DNA of 64,000 nt from Hoplostethus atlanticus (Eukaryota; Chordata; Actinopteri; Trachichthyiformes; Trachichthyidae). The position numbers were made by a program, and so were the translations under genes. Of the stretch, positions 60,047-64,000 are shown in pieces (the first letter of the stretch is position 1; the number at the start of each line of letters is the position of its first letter). The stretch spans positions 3,395,001-3,459,000 of the forward strand of contig JAXDDX010000003.1 in the NCBI GenBank assembly GCA_034670405.1. The letters are read 5' to 3'. Below the pieces are notes generated by a model. The model did no database searches, was not told the origin of the DNA, and was given only the letters and a program-made list of their open reading frames with translations.

Positions 60047-62682
60047 CTAAAGGGTCTCCAGAAGCCAATCAAACAGGCTGGACAGAGACCCGCCCTCTTC
60101 CTCTTTCTCGTGGAGCTTACAGAACTGAATCACAGCGCTGAACAGGTCAGCAATCCGCCATGCCTTCTGAGACACCAGATGGACCACCCTTTGGAACTGA
60201 GAAAAAAAACAAAAAGCACAATCAATCTACACCAGGTATACAACAAGGTCATGAAAAAAGCCCCAGATATGAGCCATGATCTATTTAATTTATTCATTCA
60301 GCTGTCACACAAGAATGCTAGTCCAGCTGGAGTCACACATCTCTTTTTAAAGGGTGTTGTATCTAAAAAGGCAGCAGCACATTAAATCATAGGCAAAAAT
60401 ATCCCCGGACATTTCCCTTGGTAAGGGGGAAAGGTCTGCAGAACAGCATTTAGACCAAGTGACACTGATAGGGAGCCGAAGTCGAAGTCGTCTGGCTCTG
60501 GTTCATGTCGTCTCTTTCAGTACATTGCAGATTACTTGATATCAGTAAACTACGAACCGTACAGTTCCCATTCTGAAAACGTTTTTACCACACTACACTA
60601 TCCAGCATCTGTTCGATAGGAACAAGGCACAACTTCCTGGTTTGGAATGTTCAAAGCTAACATCACTTAGCTTGCTAGTAAACCTACTAGCTAACGTTGC
60701 ACCATGAATTCTTTATAGCTAGCGATAGTTATGGCCTTTGGCTAGTGTGCACTGTCACCAACTACAAAAAAAGTAATAATTTTGGTACGCTCCTTACAGA
60801 AAAGAGAGGCCATTTCATGGGAAATGTAGTTCTGTAACTGCACTTATAAGCACACAACCTTGCACCCAAGCCTGTTCCCTCAAAAGTCTCGTACTTACTT
60901 ATGTAACTGTGTCAAATCAAATTATACAAATGAGTACCATTTGAGTGAAAAAGTTTGAGACTCTGCTTTATTTGGTTTGATTTGCCAACAGCTGTGCCCA
61001 CCTTTGAGACCCTCTTTACTTTGGACTTCCTGAAACAGAGGGCAGGGAGGCCCAACTCGGAGGCAGCAATCCACTGCAAAGTCACTCTCAGCTCCGAGTC
61101 CACACACTCTGACTCCAGGTCACAGTTCACCACCAACAGCTCCCTGAGGTTGCTACTGCCCCCTGCTGTCCTCACTGAGCTGCTCTCTGGAAGATCAAAG
61201 GTGACGGGGACATATTACAAGGCATCCTTATAGACAGGACACAGTTTAGAGCACTTGAGAAAACCATTTATAACAAATCATTGTTTCATTGTAATACATT
61301 ACACATTGCATCCAGCTTGTGTTCATTCATTAATTTCAGACAATCACTCACAAGTATGGGCAATTTAGAGTCTCCAATCCACCTTTTTTGGATGAGGGAG
61401 GGAACCATGAGAACATGCAAACTCAACACAGAAAGGCACTGGGAATCGAACCCGGGTCCTGAGCCGTTGTGAGACGACAGTGCAAACCAGTGAAACACCA
61501 GGTTGTGTCCAAATAGTCAAAAATCCTTCCTGTACTTGTAGCCTTTTTCATGCCATATCTAGCAAACGCATGCAGGAAGTCACAGAAAAGAGAAATTGTT
61601 GCATTTTTTGTGAATAAACTGAACTGCTTCTGAACGACACAAACACTTGTAATGTCAGGTCAGCTTCATACAATACTCAGTTTTGCTTTGAGACAATCTT
61701 TGTTCCAGTGTCATTAAACAAAGATGATCTTTATGTTGAGACACTTGAAGGAGTACCGCTACTTTTCAAGCACCTCAATTGAGGGATTAATCACACAGAT
61801 ACAGCACATAGCTTGACTCACTCAAGAGCTCTTGGTGTGCAAGGCAGAGATATGTTGAAGTTGAACAAGGAGGTTGAACAAAGGATACGCTCATTGTTCA
61901 TAAAGCAGAAGGACCCTCACTGCACTTACCAAAGACATTCTCCTTGCTCTCCGTGAGGTGGTCTTTCTCCGTCTCCTCTCTGTGAGGAAAAAATACACCA
62001 TCTGAAACGTGTATATACATATCTCTGAATGAAATATCCTACAACTGGTGATGTAACAAATAGCAACATGAATAAAGGCAAACTCTCACTACACCTATAC
62101 AGCTTCTAATGCGCTATTGTGCCCAAAAATGATTTAACTAGTTAGAGGAAATGAAACATCTGAAAGATCAGTTTGAATAATCATAATTCTGAATTCATAT
62201 ATATATAGTTACAAAATTATTTACAAACATACAAATATATAGTTAAAATGAAACCAAGAAGAAACTAATTATAGTAGAAAACAAATAGTAGAAACAAATT
62301 ATATAATTTATCTATACATTTTATATAATAGCTTTCCACTTTGGAAATGCAGCCTTTGTGTGGATACTCTTCCTGTCTAGGAGAACATGTGGGTGAGTGT
62401 CATGTGGGTGAGTGTTAGCTTTGCGGCCTGTCAATCACAAGTCACCCGGTTGCTGTGCTCTGGGTGAGAGCATCAGAAAAAGCAATATGCTGTGTGCCGA
62501 CTTTTTGTCTTTCTTAGGAAAGAAATGTCATTATCGACATTAGAGTGACACCATAATGAGAAAACTGTCAGTACCATGGGCTTGTCAGTGACAGTTACCT
62601 GATTACTGTGCTCTGGGTAGGCACATCAGAAAAAGCATCTAGGTCTGCCAGGCCCAGGCTGGATGCACTGCTGGTCCCATTT
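60047..62682 (-). CDS. sphkap: SPHK1-interactor / AKAP domain-containing protein, last four exons (partial)
   Basis: SPHKAP is a large scaffold that binds type I PKA regulatory subunits and sphingosine kinase 1. In gene order the exons are 62682-62599, 61979-61930, 61186-61002 and 60196-60047; phases 2, 1, 0 agree. They encode NGTSSASSLGLADLDAFSDV, then EETEKDHLTESKENVF, then LRELLVVNCDLESECVD-SELRVTLQWIAASELGLPAL-CFRKSKVKRVSK, then FQRVVHLVSQKAWRIADLFS-AVIQFCKLHE and SLFDWLLETL before TAG. The LQWIAASELG and DLF-AV-Q-CK-HE-SLFDWLLE blocks are the C-terminal signature shared by SPHKAP and AKAP11. sphkap is preferred because daw1 is its neighbour in vertebrates. The long central exon lies off the right edge. 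Confidence 0.82.
60815..60832 (-). promoter_or_regulatory. ZNF143/THAP11-type motif in the last sphkap intron
   Basis: On the minus strand the sequence reads GAACTACATTTCCCATGA, close to the ACTACAATTCCCAG core of the ZNF143 site, which is normally promoter-bound. A TAACGTT/GCTAGC word cluster lies just downstream on that strand (60655-60740). Confidence 0.45.
61320..61500 (-). repeat. Second copy of the 5876-6298 repeat family
   Basis: On the minus strand it reads CCTTTCTGTGTTGAGTTTGC and GGTGGATTGGAGACTCTAAA, closely matching the plus-strand copy in mff intron 2. No SINE inside this copy. Lies in an sphkap intron. Confidence 0.7.
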
Positions 62683-64000
62683 CTGCGAACCATTAAAAAA
62701 CAACAGAGAGCATCGTTCACATCTTGTCTCGAGACATCCGACATGATCACTGACTTGTGAAGAGAACAATAACAAGGCGCAGCGATGCAGGCCATGTCGT
62801 TCATTAGCTGGTGATTAACATATAAATAGCAGCTGCAGCTGAATCGGACGCTGGCGGTGGAAGGCTGGTGGTTTGTGGCTGGCAGCGAGCCTGTCCGGAG
62901 ATGAGGATGAGGAGATTTGGCGGGAGTTATGTCCTGTTCACAACTGAATCTGTTGCATTCTATGTATGTCATCTCCAAGGCAATGTTGCCCCCAGCCGGT
63001 TGGAATTGTCCTTTCTAGCGTGACAAAAATAAATAAGGGATTTCGGACCCCGCCCCCCGTTCAGTCTAACGTGAAAATGAAATAATTGTGTAAAATAATT
63101 GGCTTTGACTACGTGCCGCGCTAATATTGACTATTTTTTGCTTTCAAGGGTTCTCAATTATGCATTTCTGTATTTGTTGAGGTGGATTCTGATGGGTTTT
63201 GAAGCTGTAATCACTAGCCATAATTAGCTTAGCATTCCAACATTTGTGCCTGAGGATTGGGACCTGAGTACTTTTTTTCAGAGTTTAAAATGGTTGATCT
63301 GCCAAATGGATTGAGCCAATGTATTCTCTATGGGGCTGAAATGGTGATGGATAATAGTGTTGGTCCGTATTTTTCCGTACATCAAATGCTGAAACCATTT
63401 GTACATTTTCCAGACAGCAGTATACATCATTATTATTGTATTATTATTGTATTCTTGGCTGGATTCATCAGCTATTACTGATTTTTTTCTTTTAATACAA
63501 TAAAATATCTTAATAGTAGAAAAAATTATAGATTTACCATTTTAAACTTCTAAAATTCTTATGTTTTGCAAACAACATAAATACATGTAATGCTCAAAGA
63601 GGAATTTGAGTCAAGATGAGACTGAACATTTGTAGAGTGCTTCTACCTAGTCTGGTATTCCGACCGGCTTGGAAGCAACATTGTGTTGGAGATGACGTAC
63701 GTATGTCGAATGCAACAGATTCAATTGTGAACGAGGCGTTAGACGGGTAGAGCGGACGGGGAGGGTGTGTGGCCATGCCCTTGTGTTGCAGCATGAAGGT
63801 AATCAGGGGATGAGGTGGAGTTAAAGGAAACAGGTGGATGGAGAGGTTACAGGGAGCAGCAGGTGTCATGCTGGCGCAGACAGCTACCCTACAAGCTGCC
63901 AAACTGAAACCATAGAGCCCTCCTGCTGCCCCCTACCCCTGTAATCTACAGACTACAGACCATTCTGCATTAGGATCAATACTTTCAGAAACATATGCAT
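62683..64000 (-). other. sphkap: sphkap intron at right edge
   Basis: No further exon recognised. Weak frames here lack splice context or homology. Confidence 0.5.

Noticed and set aside
62595-62978. 127-aa minus-strand frame as one long sphkap exon
   Set aside because: Only 62599-62682 carries the conserved protein; an acceptor GGTTCGCAG marks the exon start and the rest has no similarity or matching phase.

Overview
The window is vertebrate nuclear DNA, almost certainly from a teleost fish. Genes are split into many exons with GT-AG introns. (CA)n, (GT)n, (CATA)n and (GA)n microsatellites are frequent, tRNA-derived SINEs with a fish-type tail are present, and the recognisable proteins are vertebrate. 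The species cannot be told from the sequence.

Nine protein-coding genes are visible, seven read from start to stop and two running off the edges. Left to right: (1) the 5' end of megf6 (minus, 619-2644); (2) mff, mitochondrial fission factor (plus, 4894-9325); (3) dnaaf1/lrrc50, a dynein-arm assembly factor (minus, 10550-12550); (4) mrpl44 (plus, 12799-14498), head-to-head with dnaaf1; (5) agfg1, an ArfGAP/FG-repeat protein (plus, 16337-38469, 13 constitutive coding exons plus a probable 48-nt cassette exon); (6, 7) two tandem slc19a3-type thiamine transporter genes (minus, 39410-44247 and 44676-48949); (8) daw1/wdr69, a WD-repeat dynein assembly factor (plus, 50320-58031); (9) the last four exons of sphkap (minus, 60047-62682). 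From memory, mff, agfg1, mrpl44, slc19a3, daw1 and sphkap all lie around human 2q36, so this is a conserved block. dnaaf1 and megf6 are not part of that human neighbourhood.

Functionally the region mixes mitochondrial genes (mff, mrpl44), trafficking and signalling genes (agfg1, sphkap), vitamin B1 uptake (slc19a3 pair) and two motile-cilium genes (dnaaf1, daw1). Both cilium genes have an RFX X-box-type sequence close upstream, a perfect palindromic one for dnaaf1.

I found no plainly new gene system. The most unusual signals are: discordant intron structure in the tandem slc19a3 pair, with one intron being almost exactly a 1.13-kb inverted-terminal-repeat element and one copy carrying a +1 base in a homopolymer; homologous sequence upstream of the unrelated genes mff and agfg1; TAACGTTA/GCTAGC word clusters just downstream of several 5' ends and once, with a ZNF143-like site, inside the last sphkap intron; a conserved-looking 48-nt agfg1 cassette exon behind a 143-bp (GT)n tract; and an intron-poor dnaaf1 that looks like an arrival from elsewhere.
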